Below, piece after piece: positions 57,614-64,000 of a stretch of DNA of 64,000 nt. The stretch spans positions 62,001-126,000 of the forward strand of contig NZ_BMSG01000018.1 in the NCBI RefSeq assembly GCF_014649035.1. The letters are read 5' to 3'. This DNA is from Streptomyces sindenensis (lineage in GTDB: Bacteria > Actinomycetota > Actinomycetes > Streptomycetales > Streptomycetaceae). Position 1 is the stretch's first letter. Every line of letters begins with the position of its first letter. Both the position numbers and the translations under genes were made by a program. The notes under the pieces were generated by a model. That model was not told the DNA's origin. It did not search any database and worked only from the letters and a program-made list of their open reading frames with translations.

Positions 57614-58174
57614 TCACGACTGCTCGCCCCTCGCTATCGTCTCCACCGCGAATACCGGGTTGAGAGGCTCCACGAGCTCCCTGGTGGCCACGGCCACGAG
57701 ATGCGCGGGTGCGTCCCCCGCCGACAGCGCGCTGACGTAGGCGAGGGCCTCCGCGGGCGAGAGCACGGGCAGCCTCCGGCGCAGTATCCGCGCCGCGTGC
57801 ATGCGTCCGTGCGCGGCGGCGGCTTCGCAGAGCGCATCGTGCAGGTCGTCCACCGCGGTGCGCACCGGCAGCCCGCGAATCCGGGCCCGGTAGTCGGCCT
57901 CCCACTCCCCGGTCACCGCGGAGACGACGCCGATCTGATGCAGCCCGCCATCGACACGGTCGACCAGGTACGGTCCGTTGCCGGCCAGCATGAACTCCGG
58001 GTTCCCGGTGCGGACGTACTCCTCGGAGGTCCAGGAGACGATCCACACCAGCTCGTGCTCCTCGACGTCGACCACGGCCATCCGCAGCGCGTCGACTCCG
58101 GTGGCCCGCCGCCGCAGGCGGTCGCGCTCCAGCTCGGCCTCGACGGTCCGGATGGCGGCTTCTCGCTCGATCAC
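57614..58174 (-). CDS. YrhB / Imm35-like domain protein
   Basis: The 186-residue protein has a YrhB/Imm35-like domain in its first 85 residues: MAVVDVEEHELVWIVSWTSEEYVRTGNPEFMLAGNGPYLVDRVDGGLHQIG. A helical second half (AVDDLHDALCEAAAAHGRMHAARILRRRL) follows. Imm35-type proteins occur as immunity factors beside polymorphic toxins, but no toxin gene is near, and orphan copies are common in Streptomyces. GTG 58174 is chosen because GGAGG lies 8 nt upstream; a GTG at 58192 is the alternative. Confidence 0.75.
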   Translation of the reverse strand: MIEREAAIRTVEAELERDRLRRRATGVDALRMAVVDVEEHELVWIVSWTSEEYVRTGNPEFMLAGNGPYLVDRVDGGLHQIGVVSAVTGEWEADYRARIRGLPVRTAVDDLHDALCEAAAAHGRMHAARILRRRLPVLSPAEALAYVSALSAGDAPAHLVAVATRELVEPLNPVFAVETIARGEQS

Positions 58175-58282
58175 CCGTGCAGCCTCCCGCACGGACCCCC
58201 CTCCCGGACAGTGAATTCTCCGGGACCGGGCCGGGGCGGGGCCCGGCACGAGCGGCCCGACGGGCGCTCCTCACCGACACGA

Positions 58283-58324
58283 CCGCCCCGGCCGCCGTGG
58301 GCGATTCCACGGCGGCCGGGGCGG
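58283..58324 (-). terminator. Terminator after the acyl-CoA dehydrogenase operon
   Basis: A perfect 18-bp stem (CCGCCCCGGCCGCCGTGG at 58283-58300 with 58307-58324) and 6-nt loop lie 42 bp downstream of the dehydrogenase stop. Confidence 0.82.
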
Positions 58325-58366
58325 CGAAGACCAGGTCAGGGGGGAGTCAGCGCATCGGCCGGCGGA

Positions 58367-59533
58367 TCAGCCCGGCAGCCCCAGCTCCCGCGCGATCAGC
58401 ATCCGCTGGACCTCGCTCGTCCCCTCGCCGATCTCCAGGATCTTCGAGTCGCGCCACATCCGGGCCACCGGGTACTCGTTCATGAAGCCGTACCCGCCGT
58501 GGATCTGGGTGGCGTCCCGGGCGTTGTCCACCGCGACCGTCGAGGAGTACAGCTTCGCGATCGCCGCCTCCTTCTTGAACGGTTCGCCCGCCACCAGGCG
58601 GGAGGCCGCGTCACGCCAGCCGATGCGGGCCATGTGGGCGCGCATCTCCATGTCGGCGATCTTGAACTGTATGGCCTGGTTCGAGCCGATCGGCCTGCCG
58701 AAGGCGTGCCGCTCGGCGGCGTACTTCACCGACTCGTCCACGCAGCCCTGCGCCAGGCCCGTCGCCAGGGCCGAGATCGCGATGCGGCCCTCGTCCAGGA
58801 TGCGCAGGAACTGGGCGTAGCCCCGGCCCTGTTCGCCCAGGAGGTTCGCCGCCGGGACACGGACGTCCGTGAAGGACAGCTCACGGGTGTCCGAGGCGTT
58901 CCAGCCGACCTTGGAGTACGGGGCCGCGACCGTGAAGCCGGGGGTGCCCGCCGGGACGATGATCGCGGAGATCAGGGGGCGGCCGTCCTCCTTGCGGCCC
59001 GTCACGGCGGTGACGGTCACCAACTCCGTGATGTCCGTGCCCGAGTTGGTGATGAAGCACTTCGAGCCGTTGATCACCCACTCGTCCGTCGCCTCGTCCA
59101 GCACCGCCGTCGTGCGCGTGCCGCCCGCGTCCGAGCCGCCGTCCGGCTCGGTCAGGCCGAACGCGCCCAGCGCCTCGCCCGCGCACAGCTTCGGCAGCCA
59201 CTGGCGCTTCTGCTCCTCCGTGCCGAAGAGATGGAGCGGCATCGCGCCCAGCGAGACCCCGGCCTCCAGCGTGATCGCCACCGAGGAGTCGACCCGGGCC
59301 AGCTCCTCCAGGGCGATCCCGAGCGCCAGATAGTCGCCGCCCATGCCCCCGTACTCCTCCGGGAACGGCAGCCCGAACAGGCCCATCCGGCCCATCTCGC
59401 GCACGATCTCGTACGGGAATTCATGGCGCTCGTACAGGTCGCCGATCTTCGGCGCGATCACATCGTGCGCGAACGCCTCGACCGTGCGGCGCAGTTCCTC
59501 GTGTTCGGCGGTCAGCCGGTGGTCCAAAGGCAT
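58367..59533 (-). CDS. Acyl-CoA dehydrogenase (isovaleryl/branched-chain type)
   Basis: The 388-residue FAD enzyme introduces an alpha,beta double bond into acyl-CoAs. Signatures are GAFGLTEPDGGSDAGG, KCFITNSGTDITELVTV and the C-terminal DATQIHGGYGFMNEYPVARMWRDSKILEIGEGTSEVQRMLIARELG. The catalytic Glu is expected within the IGEGTSE region or the loop before it. It is the last gene of a leftward operon with an HMG-CoA-lyase-like gene and a biotin-dependent carboxylase. The set is that of leucine/isovalerate breakdown, so an isovaleryl-CoA or 2-methylbutyryl-CoA substrate is likely. Confidence 0.93.
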   Translation of the reverse strand: MPLDHRLTAEHEELRRTVEAFAHDVIAPKIGDLYERHEFPYEIVREMGRMGLFGLPFPEEYGGMGGDYLALGIALEELARVDSSVAITLEAGVSLGAMPLHLFGTEEQKRQWLPKLCAGEALGAFGLTEPDGGSDAGGTRTTAVLDEATDEWVINGSKCFITNSGTDITELVTVTAVTGRKEDGRPLISAIIVPAGTPGFTVAAPYSKVGWNASDTRELSFTDVRVPAANLLGEQGRGYAQFLRILDEGRIAISALATGLAQGCVDESVKYAAERHAFGRPIGSNQAIQFKIADMEMRAHMARIGWRDAASRLVAGEPFKKEAAIAKLYSSTVAVDNARDATQIHGGYGFMNEYPVARMWRDSKILEIGEGTSEVQRMLIARELGLPG

Positions 59534-59540
59534 GGGTTGC

Positions 59541-60512
59541 TCACTCCTTGTGGGAGGCGGAAGAAGAGGGAGGGGTCAGGGCGCGGACCGTGCGGGACGG
59601 GCTCGGCCGGCCCAGGTGTCCGGCCAGCCAGACGCTGGTGGCGGTCAGTTCGGCCAGATCGACGCCCGTCTCGATGCCCAGGCCGTCGAGCATCCAGACC
59701 AGGTCCTCGGTGGCGAGGTTCCCCGTGGCGCTCCTGGCGTACGGGCAGCCGCCCAGGCCGCCGGCCGAGGCGTCCACCGTGCTCACACCGTGCTGGAGCG
59801 CCGCCAGGGTGTTCGACAGCGCCTGGCCGTACGTGTCGTGGAAGTGGACGCCGATCGACGGGGTCGGGACTCCGGCCTCGTTCAGCGCGGTCAGCAGCGC
59901 CGTCACGTGGCCCGGCGTCGCCACCCCGATCGTGTCGCCCAGCGACAGCTCGTCGCAGCCCAGGTCCATCAGGGCCTTGGCCACCCGCACCACCTGGGCG
60001 ACCGGGACCGCGCCCTCCCACGGGTCGCCGAAGCACATCGAGAGGTATCCGCGCACCTGGACCTTGGCCGCCTTCGCGCGGGCCACCACCGGCTCGAACA
60101 TCGCCAGGGACGCGTCGACCGTACGGTTCAGGTTCCGCGCCGCGAACGTCTCCGTCGCCGAACCGAACACCGCGATCGACCGCGCCCCGAGCGCCAGCGC
60201 CCGGTCCAGGCCGCGTTCGTTCGGCACCAGGACGGGGAGGGCTACGTCGCCCACGTCGGCGATGTCGCCGAGGAGCGGGAACAGCTGCTCCGCGTCCGCC
60301 AGTTGGGGCACCCACTTCGGGTGCACGAAGCTCGTCGCCTCGATCGTGGTCAGGCCCGCCACCGCCAGGCGGCGGATGAACTCCGCCTTCACCTCGGTCG
60401 GGACGGTCTCCTTCTCGTTCTGGAGGCCGTCACGTGCGCCCACCTCGTGGATCCGGACCCGGGCCGGGAGGCCGGGGGCCGGCACCTTCATGGGGAGTCC
60501 TGGTGCGCTCAT
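59541..60512 (-). CDS. Hydroxymethylglutaryl-CoA lyase
   Basis: The 323-residue TIM-barrel lyase is of the DRE-metallolyase family: RIHEVGARDGLQNEKETVP near the N-terminus, EATSFVHPKWVPQLADAE, the metal-binding HFHDTYGQALSN and GLGGCPYARSATGN with the active-site Cys. It splits HMG-CoA to acetoacetate and acetyl-CoA in leucine catabolism. ATG 60512 overlaps the carboxylase stop by four bases. Confidence 0.94.
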   Translation of the reverse strand: MSAPGLPMKVPAPGLPARVRIHEVGARDGLQNEKETVPTEVKAEFIRRLAVAGLTTIEATSFVHPKWVPQLADAEQLFPLLGDIADVGDVALPVLVPNERGLDRALALGARSIAVFGSATETFAARNLNRTVDASLAMFEPVVARAKAAKVQVRGYLSMCFGDPWEGAVPVAQVVRVAKALMDLGCDELSLGDTIGVATPGHVTALLTALNEAGVPTPSIGVHFHDTYGQALSNTLAALQHGVSTVDASAGGLGGCPYARSATGNLATEDLVWMLDGLGIETGVDLAELTATSVWLAGHLGRPSPSRTVRALTPPSSSASHKE

Positions 60513-62464
60513 GCGTCCTCCCCCTCCGCCGCCGGGACCACGACCGCCAGGACCTGGTCCATCGCCACCGTCGCGCCCGCCGTGACGTCCAGCTCCGTCA
60601 CCGTCCCCGCGTGCGGGGCCGAGATCACGTGCTCCATCTTCATCGCCTCCACCACGAGCAGGCTCTGGCCCGCCTCGACCTCGTCCCCGACGGCCACCTT
60701 CACCACCGTGACCGTGCCGGGCATCGGGGCCGCCAGCGTGTCCGCCCCGCTCCGGCCCGCCCCGCTCAGGGCCGCCTCCACCGGGTCGTGGTCCTGGACG
60801 TGCCAGGTGTCGCCGTCCCGGCCGAGCCAGTCGCCGGAGCGGTGGAAGTGGCCCACCGTGCCGTCGAGTTCGACCGTCACCCGGTCGGGCCCGACCACCG
60901 CTCCCGCCGGAGCCGCGTACGTCACCGGGTCCGCGCCCGGCACCCGCAGCGGGAACACCAGCGGCGCCCGCACACCCCCCGTCCGCCATCCGCTCGGCAC
61001 CGAGAACGGGTCCGTCCAGCCGCCCGCGTCCGGCCGGGGCGCCAGCGCGTCGAGGCGGACCGCCGCGCCCGCCGCGTACACCTCGTCCGGGACGCCGTCC
61101 GGCACCAGTCCCTCCGCCTCGCGCTCCACCAGACCCGTGTCCAGGTCCCCCGCGACCACGTCCGGGTGGGCCAGCAGGCGGCGCAGGAAGCCCGCGTTGG
61201 TCGGGACGCCCAGGATCACCGTGTCCGCCAGGGCCGCCCGCAGCTTGCGCAGGGCCGTCGCGCGGTCGGGGCCGTACGCGATGACCTTCGACAGCATCGG
61301 GTCGTACAGGCTGCCGACCGGCACGCCCTCACTGAGCCCCGAGTCCGTCCGGACCCCGCCGCCCTGCGGTTCGCGCAGCGCCAGCACCGTACCGCCGGAA
61401 GGCAGGAAGCCGCGGGACGGGTCCTCGGCGCAGACGCGCGCCTCGATCGCCCAGCCGGTCAGGCTGATGTCCTGCTGTGCGTACGGGAGGTGCTCGCCCG
61501 CCGCCACCCGCAGCTGCCACTCCACCAGGTCCAGGCCGGTGATCAGCTCGGTCACCGGGTGCTCGACCTGGAGGCGGGTGTTCATCTCCATGAAGTAGTA
61601 CGAGGACGGGTCGTTGCCCGGGACGATGAACTCCACCGTCCCCGCCCCGACATAGCCGCAACTGCGCGCCGCCTGGACCGCTGCCTCGCCCATCGCCGCC
61701 CGGGTCGCCTCGTCGAGCAGGACGGACGGCGCCTCCTCGATGATCTTCTGGTGGCGGCGCTGGAGCGAGCACTCGCGCTCGCCCAGGTGGATCACGTTGC
61801 CGTGGGCGTCGGCCAGCACCTGGATCTCGATGTGGCGCGGCCGGTCGATCCACCGCTCGACCAGGAGCGTGTCGTCGCCGAAGGAGGCGCGGGCCTCCCG
61901 TCGCGCCGCCGCGATCTCCTCGCCCAGCACCGCGGCGTCGCGGACCAGGCGCATGCCCTTGCCGCCGCCGCCCGCGGAGGGCTTGAGCAGCACCGGGGTC
62001 CCGATGTCCCTCGCGGCCTCCTCCAGTTGGGCATCGGTCAAGCCGCTGCCGGACGACCCCGGGACCACCGGGACCCCGTACGCCGCGACCGTCTCCTTGG
62101 CCCGGATCTTGTCGCCCATGAGCGCGATCGCGGCGGCGGGCGGGCCGATGAAGACCAGCCCGGCGTCCGCGCACGCCTGCGCGAACTCCGCGTTCTCCGC
62201 GAGGAATCCGTACCCCGGATGGACCGCCTGCGCGCCCGTGCGACGGGCCGCCTCCAGGAGTGCCGGTACGTTCAGATAGCTCTCGGCGGCGGGCGGCGGG
62301 CCGATCCGTACCGCCGTGTCCGCCTCCCGGACGTGCCGGGCGTCCGCGTCCGCGTCGCTGAAGACCGCGACCGAGCGCACGCCCTGCTCCCGCAGGGTCC
62401 GGATCACCCGGACCGCGATCTCGCCGCGGTTGGCGACCAGAACGGTGTCGAACATCGTCGTCAT
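60509..62464 (-). CDS. Biotin carboxylase with biotin-carrier domain (acyl-CoA carboxylase alpha)
   Basis: The 651-residue alpha subunit combines a biotin carboxylase domain (1-450: VLVANRGEIAVRVIRTLRE, ATP-grasp KPSAGGGGKGMRLV, EMNTRLQVEHPVTELITG) with a linker and a C-terminal biotinyl domain. The biotin attachment motif is EAMKMEH. It carboxylates biotin with ATP and bicarbonate for the partner carboxyltransferase encoded just upstream. ATG 62464 follows GAGGAAC. Gene context with HMG-CoA lyase points to methylcrotonyl-CoA carboxylase. Confidence 0.94.
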   Translation of the reverse strand: MTTMFDTVLVANRGEIAVRVIRTLREQGVRSVAVFSDADADARHVREADTAVRIGPPPAAESYLNVPALLEAARRTGAQAVHPGYGFLAENAEFAQACADAGLVFIGPPAAAIALMGDKIRAKETVAAYGVPVVPGSSGSGLTDAQLEEAARDIGTPVLLKPSAGGGGKGMRLVRDAAVLGEEIAAARREARASFGDDTLLVERWIDRPRHIEIQVLADAHGNVIHLGERECSLQRRHQKIIEEAPSVLLDEATRAAMGEAAVQAARSCGYVGAGTVEFIVPGNDPSSYYFMEMNTRLQVEHPVTELITGLDLVEWQLRVAAGEHLPYAQQDISLTGWAIEARVCAEDPSRGFLPSGGTVLALREPQGGGVRTDSGLSEGVPVGSLYDPMLSKVIAYGPDRATALRKLRAALADTVILGVPTNAGFLRRLLAHPDVVAGDLDTGLVEREAEGLVPDGVPDEVYAAGAAVRLDALAPRPDAGGWTDPFSVPSGWRTGGVRAPLVFPLRVPGADPVTYAAPAGAVVGPDRVTVELDGTVGHFHRSGDWLGRDGDTWHVQDHDPVEAALSGAGRSGADTLAAPMPGTVTVVKVAVGDEVEAGQSLLVVEAMKMEHVISAPHAGTVTELDVTAGATVAMDQVLAVVVPAAEGEDA

Positions 62465-62471
62465 CTGTTCC

Positions 62472-64000
62472 TCACATCCGGAAGACGCCGAAGCCGGGCC
62501 CGGCCGGGTCCTTCTGGGGCAGCGGGGCATTGGCGCAGGCGGTCAGGGCGAGGCCGAGGACCTGCCGGGTGTCCACGGGGTCGATCACACCGTCGTCCCA
62601 GAGCCGGGCGCTGGCGTAGTACGCGTTGCCCTGGGTCTCGTACTGGGCGCGGATCGGGGCCTTGAACGTCTCCTCGTCCTCGGCGCTCCAGTCGTCGCCC
62701 AGCTGGTCGCGCTTGACGGTGGCCAGGACGGAGGCCGCCTGCTCGCCGCCCATCACGGAGATCTTGGCGTTCGGCCACATCCACAGGAAGCGGGGGCTGT
62801 AGGCCCGGCCGCACATGGAGTAGTTGCCCGCGCCGTACGAACCGCCGACGACGACCGTCAGCTTCGGCACCCGGGTGCAGGCCACCGCCGTGACCATCTT
62901 CGCGCCGTGCTTGGCGATGCCGCCCGCCTCGTAGTCGCGGCCGACCATGAAACCGGAGATGTTCTGGAGGAAGACGAGCGGGATGCCGCGCTGGTCGCAC
63001 AGCTCGATGAAGTGCGCGCCCTTCTGGGCCGACTCGGAGAACAGGATGCCGTTGTTCGCGACGATCCCGACCGGGTGGCCGTGGATCCGGGCGAAGCCGG
63101 TGATCAGCGTCTGGCCGTACTCCGCCTTGAACTCCTGGAAGCGGGAGCCGTCCACCACGCGCGCGATCACCTCGCGGACGTCGTAGGGGGTGCGGGAGTC
63201 CACCGGGACCGCCCCGTACAGCCCGGCGGGGTCGACCTTCGGCTCCTCGGCCGGCTCGACCGACCAGGGGAGCGGGGCCCGGTCCGGGAGGGTCGCGACG
63301 ATGTTGCGGACGATCCGCAGCGCGTGCGTGTCGTCCTCCGCGAGATGGTCGGTGACCCCCGACGTACGGGAGTGGACCTCGCCGCCGCCCAGCTCCTCGG
63401 CCGTGACCACCTCACCGGTGGCGGCCTTCACCAGCGGCGGGCCGCCGAGGAAGATCGTGCCCTGGTTGCGGACGATGACGGCCTCGTCGCTCATCGCCGG
63501 GACGTACGCCCCGCCCGCCGTGCAGGAGCCCAGCACCGCCGCGATCTGCGGGATGCCCGCCCCCGACATCCGGGCCTGGTTGTAGAAGATCCGCCCGAAG
63601 TGGTCCCGGTCGGGGAAGACCTCGTCCTGCATCGGCAGGAACGCGCCGCCCGAGTCGACCAGATACAGGCAGGGGAGACGATTCTCCAGCGCCACTTCCT
63701 GAGCGCGCAGGTGCTTCTTCACGGTCATCGGGTAGTACGTGCCGCCCTTGACGGTCGCGTCATTGGCGACGATCACGCACTCCCGCCCGGAGACCCGCCC
63801 GATGCCCGCGATGACGCCCGCGGCGGGTGCCTGGTCCCCGTACATCCCGTTGGCCGCCAGTGGGGCCAGCTCCAGGAACGGCGAGCCCGGATCGAGCAGG
63901 GTGTCCACCCGGTCCCGGGGGAGCAGCTTGCCGCGCGCCTCGTGGCGGGCCCGTGCCTTCTCACCCCCGCCCAGCCGTGCCGTGGCGAGGCGTTCCGCCA
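62472..64000 (-). CDS. Acyl-CoA carboxylase beta subunit (carboxyltransferase), 5' end cut by window
   Basis: The reading frame runs past position 64000 with no start codon reached; 509 codons plus the stop are visible, so only the N-terminal few dozen residues are missing. The crotonase-like carboxyltransferase fold shows GEKARARHEARGKLLPRDRVDTLLDPGSPFLEL, GSCTAGGAYVPAMSDEAVIV and NISGFMVGRDYEAGGIAKHGAKMV. It also shows GGSYGAGNYSMCGRAYSPRFLWMWPNAKISVMGGEQAA. This last block is typical of methylcrotonyl-CoA carboxylase beta. It is the most upstream visible gene of the leucine-degradation operon, 7 bp before the alpha subunit gene. Confidence 0.93.
   Translation of the reverse strand, partial: AERLATARLGGGEKARARHEARGKLLPRDRVDTLLDPGSPFLELAPLAANGMYGDQAPAAGVIAGIGRVSGRECVIVANDATVKGGTYYPMTVKKHLRAQEVALENRLPCLYLVDSGGAFLPMQDEVFPDRDHFGRIFYNQARMSGAGIPQIAAVLGSCTAGGAYVPAMSDEAVIVRNQGTIFLGGPPLVKAATGEVVTAEELGGGEVHSRTSGVTDHLAEDDTHALRIVRNIVATLPDRAPLPWSVEPAEEPKVDPAGLYGAVPVDSRTPYDVREVIARVVDGSRFQEFKAEYGQTLITGFARIHGHPVGIVANNGILFSESAQKGAHFIELCDQRGIPLVFLQNISGFMVGRDYEAGGIAKHGAKMVTAVACTRVPKLTVVVGGSYGAGNYSMCGRAYSPRFLWMWPNAKISVMGGEQAASVLATVKRDQLGDDWSAEDEETFKAPIRAQYETQGNAYYASARLWDDGVIDPVDTRQVLGLALTACANAPLPQKDPAGPGFGVFRM

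Noticed and set aside
1..64000. CRISPR arrays, insertion sequences, integrases or prophage genes
   Set aside because: No regular repeat-spacer pattern, transposase or integrase frame was seen on either strand.

Overview
The window is high-GC actinobacterial chromosome, almost certainly from a Streptomyces species. Support comes from adpA followed by orn, the cebEFG-bglC-cebR cellobiose locus with its 14-bp operators, the desABCD desferrioxamine operon with an iron box, rare TTA (bldA-dependent) codons in regulatory genes, SARP regulators and Tat-exported flavoproteins. From memory, many of these core genes occur in similar order around SCO2776-SCO2798 of S. coelicolor, where cebR lies close to orn.

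Layout. 1-0.6 kb: the C-terminus of a sensor histidine kinase. 0.9-4.3 kb: aspartate 4-decarboxylase and its aspartate/alanine antiporter (aspT). 4.6-10.7 kb: cellobiose uptake and hydrolysis (cebE, cebF, cebG, bglC) and its LacI-type repressor cebR, with three CebR operators. 10.7-41.6 kb: an accessory island carrying a biosynthetic gene cluster. 41.7-48.5 kb: tRNA-His, orn, adpA, a universal stress protein, glmS and small conserved genes. 48.5-53.7 kb: desferrioxamine siderophore operon. 54-58.2 kb: an MFS exporter with a divergent HxlR regulator, a DUF1707 protein, a lipoprotein and a YrhB/Imm35-like protein. 58.4-64 kb: acyl-CoA dehydrogenase, HMG-CoA-lyase-like enzyme, biotin-dependent carboxylase and the start-truncated carboxyltransferase of leucine/branched-chain acyl-CoA catabolism.

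The island is the notable part. It holds the genes expected for 3-amino-4-hydroxybenzoate (griI- and griH-like), for releasing nitrous acid from aspartate (a CreE-like flavin monooxygenase overlapping a CreD-like nitrosuccinate lyase), and a CreM-like AMP-forming enzyme of the kind that uses nitrite to diazotise an aromatic amine. It also holds two FAD aromatic hydroxylases, a two-component HpaB-type hydroxylase with its flavin reductase, two O-methyltransferases, a second adenylating ligase, two SDRs, a cupin and a divergent pair of exported bicovalent flavin oxidases. No PKS or NRPS is visible. The set resembles the cremeomycin (ortho-diazoquinone) pathway with extra oxidative tailoring, so the predicted product is an aminohydroxybenzoate-derived diazo or other N-N/N-O compound.

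DNA-alkylation-repair genes bracket the cluster. On the left, an ECF sigma factor is translationally coupled to a domain-permuted Ada-like protein and is followed by ogt. On the right, a 2-oxoglutarate/Fe(II) oxygenase overlaps a TagA-type 3-methyladenine glycosylase fused to an extra N-terminal domain. Inside the cluster, the aminohydroxybenzoate operon ends in an AraC-type regulator that looks like Ada with both methyl-acceptor sites missing. I infer a built-in self-protection and damage-sensing system against an alkylating product. TTA codons in the left SARP, the ECF sigma factor, one flavin oxidase and adpA point to developmental (bldA/AdpA) timing.
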